Part shown: piece by piece, positions 42,101 to 55,068 of the stretch | How the letters are laid out: each line of letters starts with the position of its first letter | Numbering within the stretch: the first letter of the stretch is position 1 | Assembly: GCA_020746105.1 (NCBI GenBank) | Contig: CM036658.1 | Span: 12,136,689-12,200,688, forward strand | DNA: 64,000 nt | Origin: Trogon surrucura | Taxonomy: Eukaryota; Chordata; Aves; Trogoniformes; Trogonidae | Reading direction: 5' to 3' | Translations under genes and position numbers: made by a program | Notes under the pieces: generated by a model | Database searches by the model: none | Seen by the model: the letters and a program-made list of their open reading frames with translations, nothing else | What the model was told of the DNA's origin: nothing

Positions 42101-44155
42101 GAGGACTAAAATAGGAAAAGGTCACGAAAAGAAATTTTTTTTATTTCCTTGACAGTTATGAGGGTGAAATATTTCAAAAAGGAAATACAAGATTACAGAA
42201 GTTGGCTAAGGCACAAAGATCAGCTATTGTACTAGATTTTTTTTTACAGTATTCAAAATCGTTAGTTTCAAATTGGCACCTACCTTTTAATTCATTCTTA
42301 CAAAAGACTTTGTTGAAAATTTAATAGATTTGTGTAAATATCTTCAAGGAATTGCATATTCTAAATGAAGGATGAAGTCTTCAATTTGTGTATTTTTTTG
42401 TTTTGAAAGGATTTTTTGAGCGGGGCTGAGTGCATTTTTTTAATGAGTCTTAATAGTTTTATTGAGCCTAAAAATAGCCTTAGCCTTATCTTGACAGTCG
42501 ATTTTCTTAACAGTAATATTAGAGGTATTTTTGCAGTTCAGTGCCTCTCTTTTGAAGTTTCTTTTTTATACACTTCTCGAGGGTATGCGTAGTGAGCAGG
42601 ATATGTGTGGAAGTTTTGAGTCAGATTGCACAGCCTTACGGGTTTCTTGTTCATAAAGCATGCAGTTTCTTGTTCAATGATTTTGTCCGAGTTGTAGAAG
42701 CTAGACCCAGATACTAACTACTGTCGGAGAAGTGATGCTTTTTCATTTGCCCAAGTTCTGATACAACTTTTAAAGCAAGATTTGTAAAGTTTTATAAAGC
42801 AAGTTTATAAAGCAAGTTTTATAAAACTCCCTTTAGCTACAGAACCATATCCATAAATGCATTTAGTAAAGTAGCTTGCGATTTTGTATGATTTAGAGTT
42901 CTATCCAGATTTATGGATGCAAATTTTCTTTTCAGGCTCCTGCAATATTTTTGTATGCATTGATTGTGAATTACTAAGGTAGCAATTACAATTTTGCTGC
43001 AGTGCAGACTTGACCACAGTAATTCCTGTTTTTACTGCCTGCTCAACTTGCCTGTTGTACTGTCTTCAGTTGGGACATGTCCTGGAGGGTTGTTTCAAAG
43101 CTAAATCCAGAAAAATAAAAGGGAAAGCCTCTGGGTTCTTAATTTAAAATTTGCAGTGACAATCTCAAACTGTCTGATGCATTTTCCTGAGTGGATAGTA
43201 TTTTGGTTCGCCAGGTAGAGAAGTATAAAGCTGTTTTTGCATTGGTTATAAGCCTTGTTCAGCCTCTTCAGACTTATGCCGAGAGACTAACTTAATAGGT
43301 TGATTTTAACCAAATGGAAAAAATACGCAGTAAGATGCAGTGGGAATGTTGCATTTCTTTGAAGAATAAATGTGTGTATGCAGATGTTGTCTTTTTCATT
43401 TATTTTTTCTCTCTAAAAAAGATGGACTTCCTGTCTTACTCTGTATTTAGCTATTATTATTACTCTTACTCTCGTTTTCTTGACACATTCATGAGAGAAA
43501 ACACTGGTTTTGGATATCAGTGAATTTCTAAAACCAAATTTTTGTAACCATCTTTAGTTACAATGTGGTTTTAAAATGTTAGTAAGTAGATTAAAAATTT
43601 CAAGTTTTAGCATTTTTTTAAGAACAAAAAGTATGGTATATAACTTACTCAAATATACATTTCAGGAAAGTGAGTTGAAAAATGATACTAGGTCTACTGT
43701 ATAATTTTTTATTTAGCAAATAAAGTCTGTTAATGTAAAAACATACACCCTAGGTATTTCATGATCTACCAATGAAAGCATAACAAGAAATTTGAAACCC
43801 ACATACTTATCAGACTTTGTGACACAGTTGGGAAAATAAAAGTATATGTCAGATGAAACATTAGCATAAATGCTATCATTCTTAAACTATTTTAATATGA
43901 GAAGAAAAACCATCACTGAGAAGAGTATGCTTAGTAAAAATCTGGTGGCGGGTAATTTGATTTTTGGGTTTTGTTTTATTTTTGCTTTTCCTTGATAAAC
44001 AGTCCATGCTTTCCTTGAAATCTGTGGGAAATTAATGTGACCTGGTTGAATTGTCTTTTCTTCAAAGCAGACTAAAACTTTTTTGGAATATATGAGTATT
44101 TTACTTTTGAAAACTTGTTTACAGTACTAACATGTATATAAAATGTCACTTACAG
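39141..44155 (+). other. AUH: AUH intron 3, last segment
   Basis: About 5 kb of AT-rich intronic DNA ending at the exon 4 acceptor. A slightly GC- and CpG-richer stretch lies at 41,330-41,700, and a small tandem array at 42,767-42,829. No gene or repeat family was recognised. Confidence 0.6.
42767..42829. repeat. Short tandem array of a ~13-base 'tttataaagcaag' unit
   Basis: Three to four imperfect copies of 'ttttaaagcaag' or 'tttataaagcaag' occur head to tail, the clearest between 42789 and 42820. It looks like local slippage in intronic DNA. Confidence 0.7.
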
Positions 44156-44242
44156 GTGCTGACCTTAAAGAAAGAGCAAAAATGCACGCAAGTGAAGTTA
44201 GTTCTTTTGTCTCAAAAGCAAGAACAACTATTAATGAAATGG
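44156..44242 (+). CDS. AUH: AUH exon 4
   Basis: The exon completes codon 129 and encodes residues 129-157 plus one base: [20 protein letters not shown] followed by KARTTINEM. Human AUH reads [29 protein letters not shown]. With exon 3 it rebuilds the A-G-A-D-L oxyanion-hole segment of the crotonase family, whose main-chain amide polarises the CoA thioester carbonyl. The acceptor is 'cacttacag', the donor ATGG|GTATGT, phase 1; the exon is 87 bases. The next expected segment (NLPVPTIAAIDGLALGGG in human, with the second oxyanion position) was sought in all the downstream sequence and not found, so exon 5 lies beyond base 64000. Confidence 0.96.
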
Positions 44243-44402
44243 GTATGTAAACTCTCCTTTGAACACTGTTATTTTAACTGTAGCTTGAGAAGGTTTAGAT
44301 CAGAGGAATGGCATAAGTGTGTATGCTTGGTTCTTGACAGGTAGTAGGATATCCACTACTATTTATATTGATAATTATGAATCACGGTGTATTACTTCTT
44401 TT
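44243..44402 (+). other. AUH: AUH intron 4, first bases
   Basis: Intronic sequence from the GTATGT donor to the next CR1. Intron 4 is at least 19.7 kb and continues past the window. Confidence 0.8.
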
Positions 44403-44696
44403 AAGATGATCCAGCCTCTTTTCAGTGGTGCCCAGTAATAGGACAAGCTATAATGGATATAAGCTAGAATATTGGCAACATGAGGAGAGACTTCTTTACT
44501 GTGAGGGTGACGGAGCACTGGCAGAGGCTGCCCAGAGAGGGGCAGGTGTGGAGTCTCCTCTGGAGACTTTCAAACCCCGCCTGGACGCGTTCCTGGGTGG
44601 CTGCCCTAGGGGATCCTGCTCTGGCAGGGGAGCTGGAGTAGATGTCTCTAGAGGTTCCTTCCAGCCCCTAACATTTTGTGATTCTATGGTTCTAAG
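44403..44696 (+). mobile_element. CR1 LINE 3' end
   Basis: A 5'-truncated CR1 in + orientation with 'ataggacaagctataatgg', 'ctttactgtgagggtgacgg', 'ctggacgcgttcctgggtg' and the tail 'cccctaacattttgtgattct'. It lies only 160 bases downstream of AUH exon 4. Confidence 0.92.
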
Positions 44697-47600
44697 CAAC
44701 CTGGACTTTTCTAAGAATGCTAGAAAAAGTTAAATCGCAATGGCAACTGCTGTTTTTGTAAATGATGGATTGTTCAGTGACTTCCAAGTACTTTACAATT
44801 TAATTTTTCCTGTTGCATTCTTGTGGTTGGTATAATTAATGCAGTATTTAATACATTTTAGAAACATGTTAAATATCAGCTGTTCATAGAAAGTTAGTGA
44901 CTAAGGCATTCTAAAATTTTGTTTATTTTACACTTGTTCTGGTGTAGTAAAACCTGTTAAGGATTTTAATTGACTTATACCAGGTTGAAAGGATAGTAAT
45001 TTCTCTGTAAATTTTACGTTATGAATTCACCATCAAATCATTATGTTTCTACATCTCTGCTGATCTGTTTTAACATAATTGTGTTTCAACTGAACATTGC
45101 AGATATGTTTTGTAAAAAAGAGAAGTGTACCAAGCTTGAAGAAATTAATTTTATACATTTTGCTTATGTATGCAACGTATTTTGTCACTTGAATTTTTTG
45201 GCACAAAACTCCGAGGAATAAATGATTTTTCAGATAATGTTTTTAGATGTGTTTACTTGATAGCATTGGGTCTGATCTTGTTTTGGCAGAATGTTATGAA
45301 TGGAAGCTAGTATGTTTTTACAAGTAAATGACAAATGTGATTAGGTACTTCATGGAGATACTTGTGTCCTTGAATTAATGTCTTGTCTTTGAAGTGAAGC
45401 AGGTCCTCAAGGCTCCTTAAATAAATAAAATCATTAAAATGCCTAGAAGTGAATAGATCATTAATTTCCTGAAACTGATAATATATTTCATGCTGGTGTT
45501 TGTCCTTTTATTGAAATTCAGAGCAAGAGGCAAAAAGTTCCATTTAGTTACTTCATAAGATTTTTGGGATACTTCCTTAGCTCTAAGTAATAATTTTTCC
45601 ACCTTTCTTGGACTGAAGTTACTGGAAATACTTTCTGAATTGCTATTAATGTTTAAATAGGGGCAACTAGTTTTACAATTTTCCTGTCATCAGGAAGTAA
45701 GTTTTTTAATTTGATTAAGTTTATTGAGTCAGAAAGTTCTTGAAGTTGAAGTATTTGGATTCAGCATTCTGCACTGAATGACTGGAAAGCATACACAGTA
45801 ATTTGATGCTTCATTTTGCCTCTTAAGACAAGTGTTTGATTGTCTTCAACTTCATTAAGGTTCCTGTGAGAATGTTTAACTATTGAATATGAATATGTAA
45901 GCTAATTTTCAGTGTTATCTAAAAGGTTTACAGTGGATTACAGTGCTAAGAGTGAATTACTTGAAGTTTAGGAAACCAGTATGAGTGCTTTCATTCATTG
46001 ATCTCTAGTTTCTTTCTCAAGAAAGAAGCATGAAATTGTTTGTAAGTGGAAATAATATTTGAGAATCTAGTACTGAAGTACCTGGGTAGGAAAGTTTTTG
46101 TGAGCAGTTGTAGTAACAGCAATTAGACATGCTGCAGGTTGGAAAAGAGAAAGAATTTGAATATAGCACTTGTCTGACATAGTAGCAAAAATATTGCTTA
46201 GGTTGAGTATCTCTTTCTCCTCTCCCTTCTTCCCCTCTTTTCCCCACTTTTCCCCATCTCTCCCCCATTTTGCCATTTCTTCAAAAAACAGTAACTAGAA
46301 AATTCTTTATTGGTTACATGATATTTTGCTATCTCCTGGTTCATTTTTTTAACAGCTTTTTTTAAAGGATTAGAAAAGAAAATTGAAATATGACTTCAAA
46401 TGTTATTGGTCAGTTTTCATACCATGTATGTTTGGACATGCATACTACATAAGCAGCTTCTGGTTTTCGGTCTCATGATGTATTCCCACTGTATACATAT
46501 TTGAGGTATTGTTAGTTTTGAACACATTATGCCAACAGTAGGTGTATTTATAGAATCTAACATTTTTCTGAGGGGTCTTTGCAGAGCTATTTAAAATGTG
46601 GTTCCCTACATCAGGAACTGGTAGAGAATATTTAAAAAGTGGATTTTATAAATGAAATTAGATTATATATATGCACAAGGAGTCATGCTGTGTGGCACCC
46701 TTATGAACAGAAGTGAACATTAATTTCGTAGGAGGTCAGAGGTTCTCAGTTCTTCTTTTTTTTCTTCTGAAGAAGTGATCTGACATAACAATGTAATTTT
46801 TGTGGAACTAGCAGAACATTGTATTTACATTTCAGTACTGCAAGGAATCTGTATATTGAAAGTAATGATGATATTTTTACTGGCCAACAACAGCCAGAAT
46901 GCTATGAGTTGGTTGAAGAGAGGGAGCAATTTTCCAGTTATTATATGCTACTGCAGAATGCTATATATCAGGGAACAATATTTCCAATATCCCACTTTGT
47001 TCTTTTTCTATCCAGGTTTAATGCTGTAATCTTAGTTAAAATATGTTCTACTTTTAGCTTTTCAGAATTAGGGCACGTTTTGATAATTGTGTTTGTGTTC
47101 AGATGTGTGACCTAGTAAGGAGAAGCTTCTTTTTTAACAATGTTTTCAGAAAGAAGACCATTTAGTTATCTTTGTAAACAAAATACACAAAAGGTTAATT
47201 ACATCTTGAACAGCTGGGTAAACTTAGCTTTTTAGAATTGACATGCTTTGACTTTCTTTAGTTGCTGTCAGTGTCATTACATTTAAAATGTTAAGTGGTT
47301 TTGTAAAAATCTGTAGTATCATTTTGGAGTACTGCTACAGAAGAGAATTTTCTGGAAATTAAAAGCATACTGTACTTGTTTTTAAGGGATGAATTTATAA
47401 CTTCTGGCTAAATGTGGGTGAAATATTAAGACTGCAGTAAATATCACTTGGTATAAAAATAAGCACTTAAGAACTGAAGAGGTTGTACTAATCCATTAGT
47501 TGCAGTACTTAGAGTTTTAATTTAAGGGTGAAAAATCAAAACAGCCTCTATGTTTAGCAGTGATTGCTATTACTAAAGTAATACCAGAATTGTGCGTGTT

Positions 47601-48287
47601 TGGGTTTTTTGTTTGTTTTTTTTTTTTAATAGTAGGAATTTTAAGAGTACTTGTCTGTTACTGTATTCTCCCTTGAGGCTCTTCATTACTCGTGTAAGGC
47701 TGATTTACCCTCAAAATACTATGAGAGAAAAGCATTAATAGCTTTCTTGCAGCCATGCACAACAAAATAGGCCTGACAAAATGAAATGTTACTGATTCCC
47801 AGAAACCTTGTTTTAAACGCTTTAAGTGGGGGTGGGGGGAGGGCATCTTTGTGGGTCACATCTTCAGCATGTATTTTGTGATATGATTCCCATTAAGTCC
47901 ATACTGCTCTTTATACTGGCTGTGAAGTCTAGCTCTGATATTCCCATTGTATATATGTTATCTGTTGGGATTTCACTTGCAAAATAAACTGAGGCTATGT
48001 ATGAAGCTTGGTGCAATCACCACTTTCCTGCACAAAAATACCTTGTTCAATGGAAAAAATAAATGAAGGTGCAGAAAACATTTGAACTCAGCAAATATTT
48101 GTAATTACTCAGAGTGTTTGGCCCCGTACTCTACTAAATGAGGAACATCAATGGTTAGCAAAGGTCTTCCAAAAAACCATAAGTACCTAGATACCACAAA
48201 TGAGGGAAAAAAAAAGTAGAGACTGACTTTCTTGATTAATTTTTAAAATAAAAGTTGAAGTGTGGTTAGGCTTGTTTTTTATTTCAC
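44697..48287 (+). other. AUH: AUH intron 4 segment, nothing recognised
   Basis: AT-rich intronic DNA. It includes a pyrimidine tract at about 46,208-46,270. Short open frames (for example 46802-47115 in two frames) resemble nothing known. Confidence 0.6.
46208..46270 (+). repeat. Polypyrimidine (C/T) tract
   Basis: About 60 bases of nearly pure C/T on the + strand ('ctctttctcctctcccttct' and following CCCC/TTTT alternation). It is similar in kind to the 11.3 kb tract in intron 1. Confidence 0.75.
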
Positions 48288-48962
48288 AGTTGCACTGGCA
48301 GCCCAAAAAGCCAGCTGTATCCTGGGCTATGTTAAAAAAAAAAGCATTGGCCAGGAGGTCAAGGGAGGTGATTCTGATATTTATGAAGCACCTATCACTA
48401 TATTGACAAGCATTCTTTGGAACGACTCTGATGGCAGAGGTAATAACAGGAGTTATTACCTCGTCTGCAGTACTGTGTCCATCTCTGGAGCCTCCCAACA
48501 CAAAAAGGACATGGACTTGTGGGAGCAGGTCTAGAGGGGTCCACAGAAATGATCACAGGGGCTGAAACACCTCTCCTATGAAGACATACTGAGAGAGTTG
48601 GAGTTGTTCAGTCTGGAGAAGAGAAGACTTCAGGGAGACCTTATAGTGGCCTTCCAGTACCTGAAGGGGCCTATGGGAAATTTGGGGAGGGACTCTTTAT
48701 TGTGAAGGGTAGTGATAGGACAAGGAGGAACAATTTTAAACTAGAGTGGGGTACATTTAGATTAGATTACTTTTCTGTGAGGTTGATGAGGCAGAGGAAG
48801 AGGTTGCCTGGGGAAGTTGTGGAAGCTCCCTCCCTGGAAGGCCAGGCTGGATGGGGCTTTGATCAACCTGGTGTAGTGGGAGGTGTCCCTGCCTGTGTCA
48901 GGGGGGTTGGAACTAGATGATCTTTAAGGTCACTTCCAAATGAAACCATGCTATGATTTTGT
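48288..48962 (+). mobile_element. CR1 LINE 3' portion
   Basis: About 675 bases of CR1 in + orientation. It runs from the region after the RT ('gcccaaaaagccagctgtatc') through 'cagtactgtgtccatctctgg', 'tctggagaagagaagacttc' and 'ggttgcctggggaagttgtgg' to a tail near 48,955. Small internal gaps and stops are present, so only fragments of the ORF2 C-terminus can be read. Confidence 0.92.
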
Positions 48963-49000
48963 TATTTGAAGGCAAAACACCTACTTGTGGTCTGGTGAAA

Positions 49001-49040
49001 ATCACGGAATCACAGAATCACAGAATGTTAGAGCTAAGGA
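49001..49040 (-). mobile_element. Extremely short CR1 3' tip, minus strand
   Basis: Three 'atcac(a/g)gaat' tail repeats followed by 'gttagagctaagg' are the reversed last ~40 bases of a CR1. It lies 39 bases from the end of the preceding + strand CR1 in opposite orientation. It is probably an independent, severely 5'-truncated insertion. Confidence 0.75.
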
Positions 49041-52000
49041 AAAAAAAAATTTAATAAAAGACTGATTTTACTTGCCTTCTGTTGGATATGTTCCATTCTA
49101 ACAAACCTTCTACTGTTTTAAAACATCTAACTAGTTGAGATTCATAGTTGTGATCTAATTTTACTAAATAATGATATTTATTAATTCTGTTTAGGCCTGA
49201 TTTTCACTGATACGATTTGTTTTGAAATAGTCCAATTCTCATGAGATCATCCTGAGTGAAACCACGTTTTGGTCAGTTACTTATATTTGGTTTTTTATAG
49301 TGTACTTTTCATTTTATTTAAAGCACGTACAACTCTGTATTTACAGATTTATATTTTTCCTTCGTAGCCATAATCTGTCATTCTAGATTCTCTCTGTCAT
49401 CACCGAACTTTCAATTTACCTGAAAGAGTGCTTTTGTTCATGCTTCAGGATAGCAGTTTCTTCTCCAAAAAGTTCTTTTTTGGATTATTGAAGATGATGC
49501 ATCCTTGGGTTGTACCATATTATATGCTACAGTTTGTTTTTGGGTGCAGGCTGTCAATACTTGATCTCAGACGTTTCAAGAGTGGGATCAGGATTATGTA
49601 AGTTTCACTTGATTTCTGGTCTGCTAACCACCTTCCCATTGTAAAGTCTGAAAAACAGGCAAGAATGATCATTGCTGAGGTCAGTGCAGTGCCTTATTTT
49701 ACTATTTGGCTTTCTGGGACTGCTACGGAGGTTTGATTGACATTAAAAATCCTGGTTTAGTAGCTATCAGATTTGAAAAAAGGGAAAAATTACAGCTAGC
49801 AGTGCTGTGCCTAGCAGCTGTCTGTAGGCATCATGGTCTCCCTGTGTTCCTGAAACTGTGAAGGGGAGGTTTTTGTGCAGTGTTTCTCTGGCTGTATTGT
49901 ACTGGTGCTTGTTCAGTTAAGTGCAGAGCACAACTAATGCAGTCCAAGACTGCTAGCATTCTGAATGCGTTGCTGAGCTCTTGGTTGTTTTCCAGTAGTA
50001 GATTTACTGCTTCTCTTAACATTGAATTAAGATACCCTTTGACTAAGTATTGTCTGTTTCCTAAATAGAGAGTACTGTCCTTGCAGAGCTGAAATTATGG
50101 GCTTTGTCAAATTGCATTGGATTGTTTTTAATTAAAAAACACAATGCTAAACTCTGTCCCATTATAGATGCAATGAATGCAACATTAAACTTCTCCACCA
50201 AGATGTTTATTAGCTATTTATGTGACAGCATGGCTTCCACAATTGCTAGTACAGTTTTTCCCTATAATAATAACTTTCTAAAAACTGTTATAGGAAAAAA
50301 AAAGATGCAGAAGTGAAGGACATGAATATTAAGATGAGCTGATTGTCCTTCCTTATAGATCTGAAGATTAGACCAAGAGGTGGCTTTACATTGCTGATTC
50401 ATTCCTTTGATCCCTGGCACTGCTATGCACCCTTGACAAAAGTTAACATGGCCTCAGCTGTGGTTTAGTTTTCCTCCTGGTAGTAATTCCAGGTGCTGTT
50501 CTGTGAGGGAAGGAGACTGTGCTCGGGCCGTGGCTCTTTAATTTTCCTTCCACAAAAAGTAACTCTACCAGTTACTTTTTGTAGGGTGCTGCTTGCTCAA
50601 ATGACATATTGCGATCAACATAGCCAGTTTGCGCATTGGCTGTTAAAACAAGCCTCCAGTATGACTTGCACTCCACGGCTTCTGTTCCCTCTCTAGGGAG
50701 CCACATTGTGTACATTTGATGTCTTGAGAAACTCTACCCTTTCCTTTCCCTGTTCAGGTTTGAAATTAATGTTTCGATCCTCGAATGAGAAGAAGTATTT
50801 TCTTAGCTCTTTTGCTTTGCCTGTCATGGTCTTTGGCTCTGTTCTTAGAATCAATTGGTATTCAGAAGGCAGCGACTCCTGGCATGGTACTGTAAGTATT
50901 GTGTTGCTCTTCTATCAAAGAAATCCTAAGCAAATTGCTTGGGCCCAGCATTAGCCTTTGACCGGATAGCAAATCTTGCACTGAACATGGCTTATGTATG
51001 CACTGCTTTGATGATATTACCAAGCTAGTTTGTAAAAAAAATGTTTTGATACTTACTGTGAAACATCAGGGTGTAATTCCTCTGTAGTGTTCAGTGAAGG
51101 AACTAACTGAAACTATTACTGAATATATTAAGCTAATTTAGGAATAAAGAAATTTTAGCACTAGACTGGAGAATGTAGGTGTATGGAATACTGCTGAAAA
51201 TAGATACAGGAGGAAAATTCCAGAAATGTTCAGCTAAAATGATCACAATCTGTGGGATTTTCTTTGTTATGTCTCAAATAAGAATGCTAATTGTACTAGA
51301 GTACATGTTATCTTCATAATGTAAATCAAACAAGGAGACAATAAAAAAACCGAAAACTTGTCCCATTGGATTATCTTACTATTAGAGGTGATAATTGTGC
51401 TTTTGTTAGAGTTTTGTGTGCTCCCTAAGAAAGAAAAAAATACTAAAAGAAATAGAATGTAAAAATGTAACTGCAGTAATTTATCTTGGCATTATCCTTT
51501 TTGGTTTGTGAATTTAGTGCTTGAGTATGTGCGCTATTTGTGAGTAATAAGATCTTAAGTGTACTTACTAAGGATAAGAAATATAAGAAATCATTTTCAT
51601 TTTTCTTCTGTCCAAAGCTTTTCTTCATTTGCACAGAAAGTAGATTCTCTAATCTAGGATTTACTTCATTATTGTTTTACTGAGAGCAGAGTAAGACTAC
51701 AAGAGGAAACATTAGTAAATATGAAGAAACTAAGGAATCTCTTTATCAAACTGAAGTGTATTACTGAAGGTGAATAAAGTATCCAAACTATTTTGTATAG
51801 TATGAAAACGGAATCATGGGAAAGTTTGTTATAGAAAACTAGCTAAAGGGTTTGACTGAGGCATCTCTTTCATTCCCATTAATTTCCCAATATTTGCTTC
51901 TGTTATCAAGAATGTAAAACACAGCTCCTATTACCCGACAATAATAAAGTGCCAAGTAGAAAATTTTAAAATTAAGAACATAACATTCCTAGAATAAGTA

Positions 52001-53676
52001 TTTTTTGTCAATTAAAAAAGTATTTTTTCTGGGTCATTTATAAGAGTGAAGGATCACTAGAGACAACTGGGAAATTGATAGGATTGAGGGAGATGCCTTA
52101 AGGAAACCCTTTAAATACTGCCGTAGTAAAGGGAAGGTAAACTTTGCTGACAGTTGATTGTTAAACAAATATTAGTAATGTGCTCTAACAGTTTTCATTA
52201 AAGAGCAAAATTTCTCTAAAAGTACAAAAAATAGATTTTTTTTTAATGCAGCTCTTTTTTACCACTGATTGTTTGCCTGAACTTTGAAAGTATTAAAGCA
52301 AAGATAATAATGTTGCAATAAATCTATCAACAGTAGCAGTCTATTAAGCTTCTTATCTGAAGCACAGGAATTACAGGGTAGCTAAAAGCCTTTCACAGTT
52401 TTAACTAGCAAATGTATGGAAAAGACTTGCATGCATCCAAATGCATCCAGACTTAAAAGCGTGGTCATGTTTTTACAGATGGAGATATTTTCAAAGCACA
52501 TATATATACATTACTTTGAGTAACTACTTTTTCATTGTTTTTGCAATTATGACAGGTAAAGCTTGTAGCATATATTTACTTGCCTTGCACAAAAATAGTT
52601 TGACCAAGCTTTTCCATACAGGAGGATCTGGCAGTCTCTCTTAGCCACTTCTGCATGCTGCTATGTACATTGATTGATTTTCATAGTGCTATAGAATGGA
52701 TGAAAGTGCTTGTCGAAATATTTGATTTCTGTTACCTTTTTCGCCATAGAAGGCCTTTTTTGATGATGGTGCTTGCAATTGTTGTGTTCACTGACTTGAT
52801 AACAGATTTTACAAGGCAAGATAAATGCCTGAAGCAGCTGACATTGCTAAGTGCAGTGCTTGTATGCCATCTTAGTATTATTGTTCTGCACGAAGAGATC
52901 TTAAAAGATGAAATCAATATATAGTATTGTGTTGCTATTATTTTTCTGATTTCCTATGGCATAAATAATGTGAAATTGTAATTTCATGATTAAAATATTC
53001 CCAATATAAAGTATTTCAGTTATCATAATTGCCCAGGGACTGCATCTTCTTGCCACCCAAGGTGTGTTGTTTATACTTTTTTAATTATCTGCGGGGAAAG
53101 ACCATAATTTTACACTTGAGTAATGTCACCAAGAGAGATCAAAAATTTGGGTAGTGACCAGGTGAAAGAGAAGTCTATTCTGAATTATAAGATATGAATA
53201 TGTAATGTAAAACTTAATTATTTAAAAATCAATTCCTAATTATTCTTGCAAGCTAGTCTGTAGTTCTGAATAATTGCTAATGCTGATTCAGAATTCCTGT
53301 TTACATCTGTGGCCTTTTGAAAACTTGTTTCTGACTTTTAACATTTTGGTTTAATAAAGAAACTCTGTAAAGTAACAGATCTTGAACGTTTATTCCAAGG
53401 TTGTTGGTGTGGGAATCAACCCATAACTTGCAGTGTTATGTGGTTTTAAGATGTTGTTAGTTGAGTATTCACTGAAGATAAATAGGCTATAAACAAATAC
53501 ATTGTTTTGTAATAATAAACCCCAAATTTATAACACACTGTCATTTTCACTCTGTGATGTGACTTGTACTTCTTTCTTACTTTCCTAGTGGCTGATGTCA
53601 GTTACTGTATCTACAAATATGTTTTTATTTGTGTTTTGACATTTTTGGGCCATATGACTTTTTACAGAAGAGTCTG
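49041..53676 (+). other. AUH: AUH intron 4 segment, nothing recognised
   Basis: About 4.6 kb of AT-rich intronic DNA. An open frame at 52655-52924 encodes a hydrophobic peptide but has no recognised relative. No missing AUH exon, RNA gene or repeat family was found. Confidence 0.6.
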
Positions 53677-54250
53677 TGAAGACCCTTCTGAATCGTGAGG
53701 TTCGGACTGGACCCACTTACGTTTTAAACTTCCTCACAGAGAGCAGTCTAGGTGCATCTGAATCCAGTCTTAGCCTCTGGCTGTAAAGAAGAGTTCGGAC
53801 ACTGGGTTCTGCCACAGAATCGGTTTATTTCAGGTTGAGCTGGAACCCTTCGAGAGGGACCCTGAACAAGACAATCCCTTGGCAATTACACCCTTACAAT
53901 CCAAGTTCACCTCTCCTCACATGGTAGTTCAGTCTAATAGTAATATCTGGGGTCTTCTTGTTCCTTATTGGATCCTTTCTCTCACTCCGTGTGTGCATTC
54001 TTTATCTCAAGGATGCAGTTTCTGTTGATCTTGTCTTTCTCAATTAGCATTGGTTTCAGGCCTTTCCTCAGTCTAAGTGAATCAGTATTTAGGTAAAAGT
54101 CAACAGCTTGGGCCTAAGGCTTCAGTAATTCTGGCTACGCATGCTAACAGTGTCACTCATAAGACAGAATAAACTGCGATTCATCATAATTTTAAGTAAT
54201 CGCAAAATTAATCCTAATATTCTACAAGTAAGCTGTTTTAATCTCCAGCA
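53677..54250 (-). repeat. 3' LTR of the class I fossil
   Basis: In minus orientation it begins TGCTGGAGATTAAAACAGC directly after an 'aaaaggggga' polypurine tract and contains an AATAAA signal (reverse complement of 'tttatt' near 53826). About 145 bases of its U3 (54105-54250) recur at 57008-57156. The far end near 53677 is inferred from a TG...CA style boundary and is less certain. Confidence 0.7.
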
Positions 54251-54389
54251 GTCCCCCTTTTGTTTTATTCAGCATACCTGCTAAAAATTTAAACAGAATT
54301 TCTGGAATCTGAGATCTCAAAGTGCCTGCTCACTGTTAGTACTTTCAGATATAATATAATATTAAGTAATAGACATGATAGAATCAAGC

Positions 54390-54917
54390 TCAACAAGACC
54401 ACCATGCGAGGAAGTGCGAGATTAAAAATCCCAGTGGCTGTTGGTGACCACCCAAAGAAAATGTCCCACCAATGGTGTTTGCAGTCTTTTTTTCCACTCT
54501 CCCCCAAATATGGTGTGTTTCTTCTGCATCATGATGTACAGTTATCAGAGTTTTCTGTCCACTATTCTGGATATTCTTTAGTAGTTGTTCTAGGTCAGCA
54601 TGTTGTAACAGCTTTCTTACTAGTGTAAGATCCATTCCAATGGAGGTAGGTAACAAATCCTTAACCAGGGTGTAATTGGATTGTAGTAACTGGTAATAAG
54701 TAGCTGAAGTGGAATAATTGAAATTGCAGCCTACTGTGTTAGTAAAGTTACAAACACAAATATTTGAGTGGTTATTTGTTTCTACAGTAATACTGTCTAT
54801 GCATATAAAATCACAGAATTCCCATACAAACACAGCCTTTCTCAATATATGCAAGTACTGTTTCAGGGGCTTTATTGGGATGTATTTCAAAGTGACAGAC
54901 ATTCTGTTCAGTATCAA
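54390..54917 (-). pseudogene. env-like fossil, class I element
   Basis: This stretch lies where env is expected, between integrase and the 3' LTR. It reads a Cys- and Asn-rich sequence with several N-x-S/T sites (for example CNFTNTVGCNFNYSTS) and a Leu-rich segment with heptad-like spacing, as in a retroviral glycoprotein. Assignment rests mainly on position and these general features. It is broken. Confidence 0.5.
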
Positions 54918-55068
54918 GGCAATTGGGCTCTGATGGTATTTCTCTCACAACACATGCACTTACGTCGATTGTCATTTGTCGCCTTTTCTTTGATCCCATC
55001 CTCTATGTTCTACTGGATACAGTACACTTTTTTTTCCCCTCATGATTTAACCCTAAGGGTAGGATGGG

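Noticed and set aside
52655-52924. Hydrophobic 89-codon open frame in intron 4
   Set aside because: No recognisable family, no splice context with AUH, and of a length expected by chance in tens of kilobases of AT-rich DNA.
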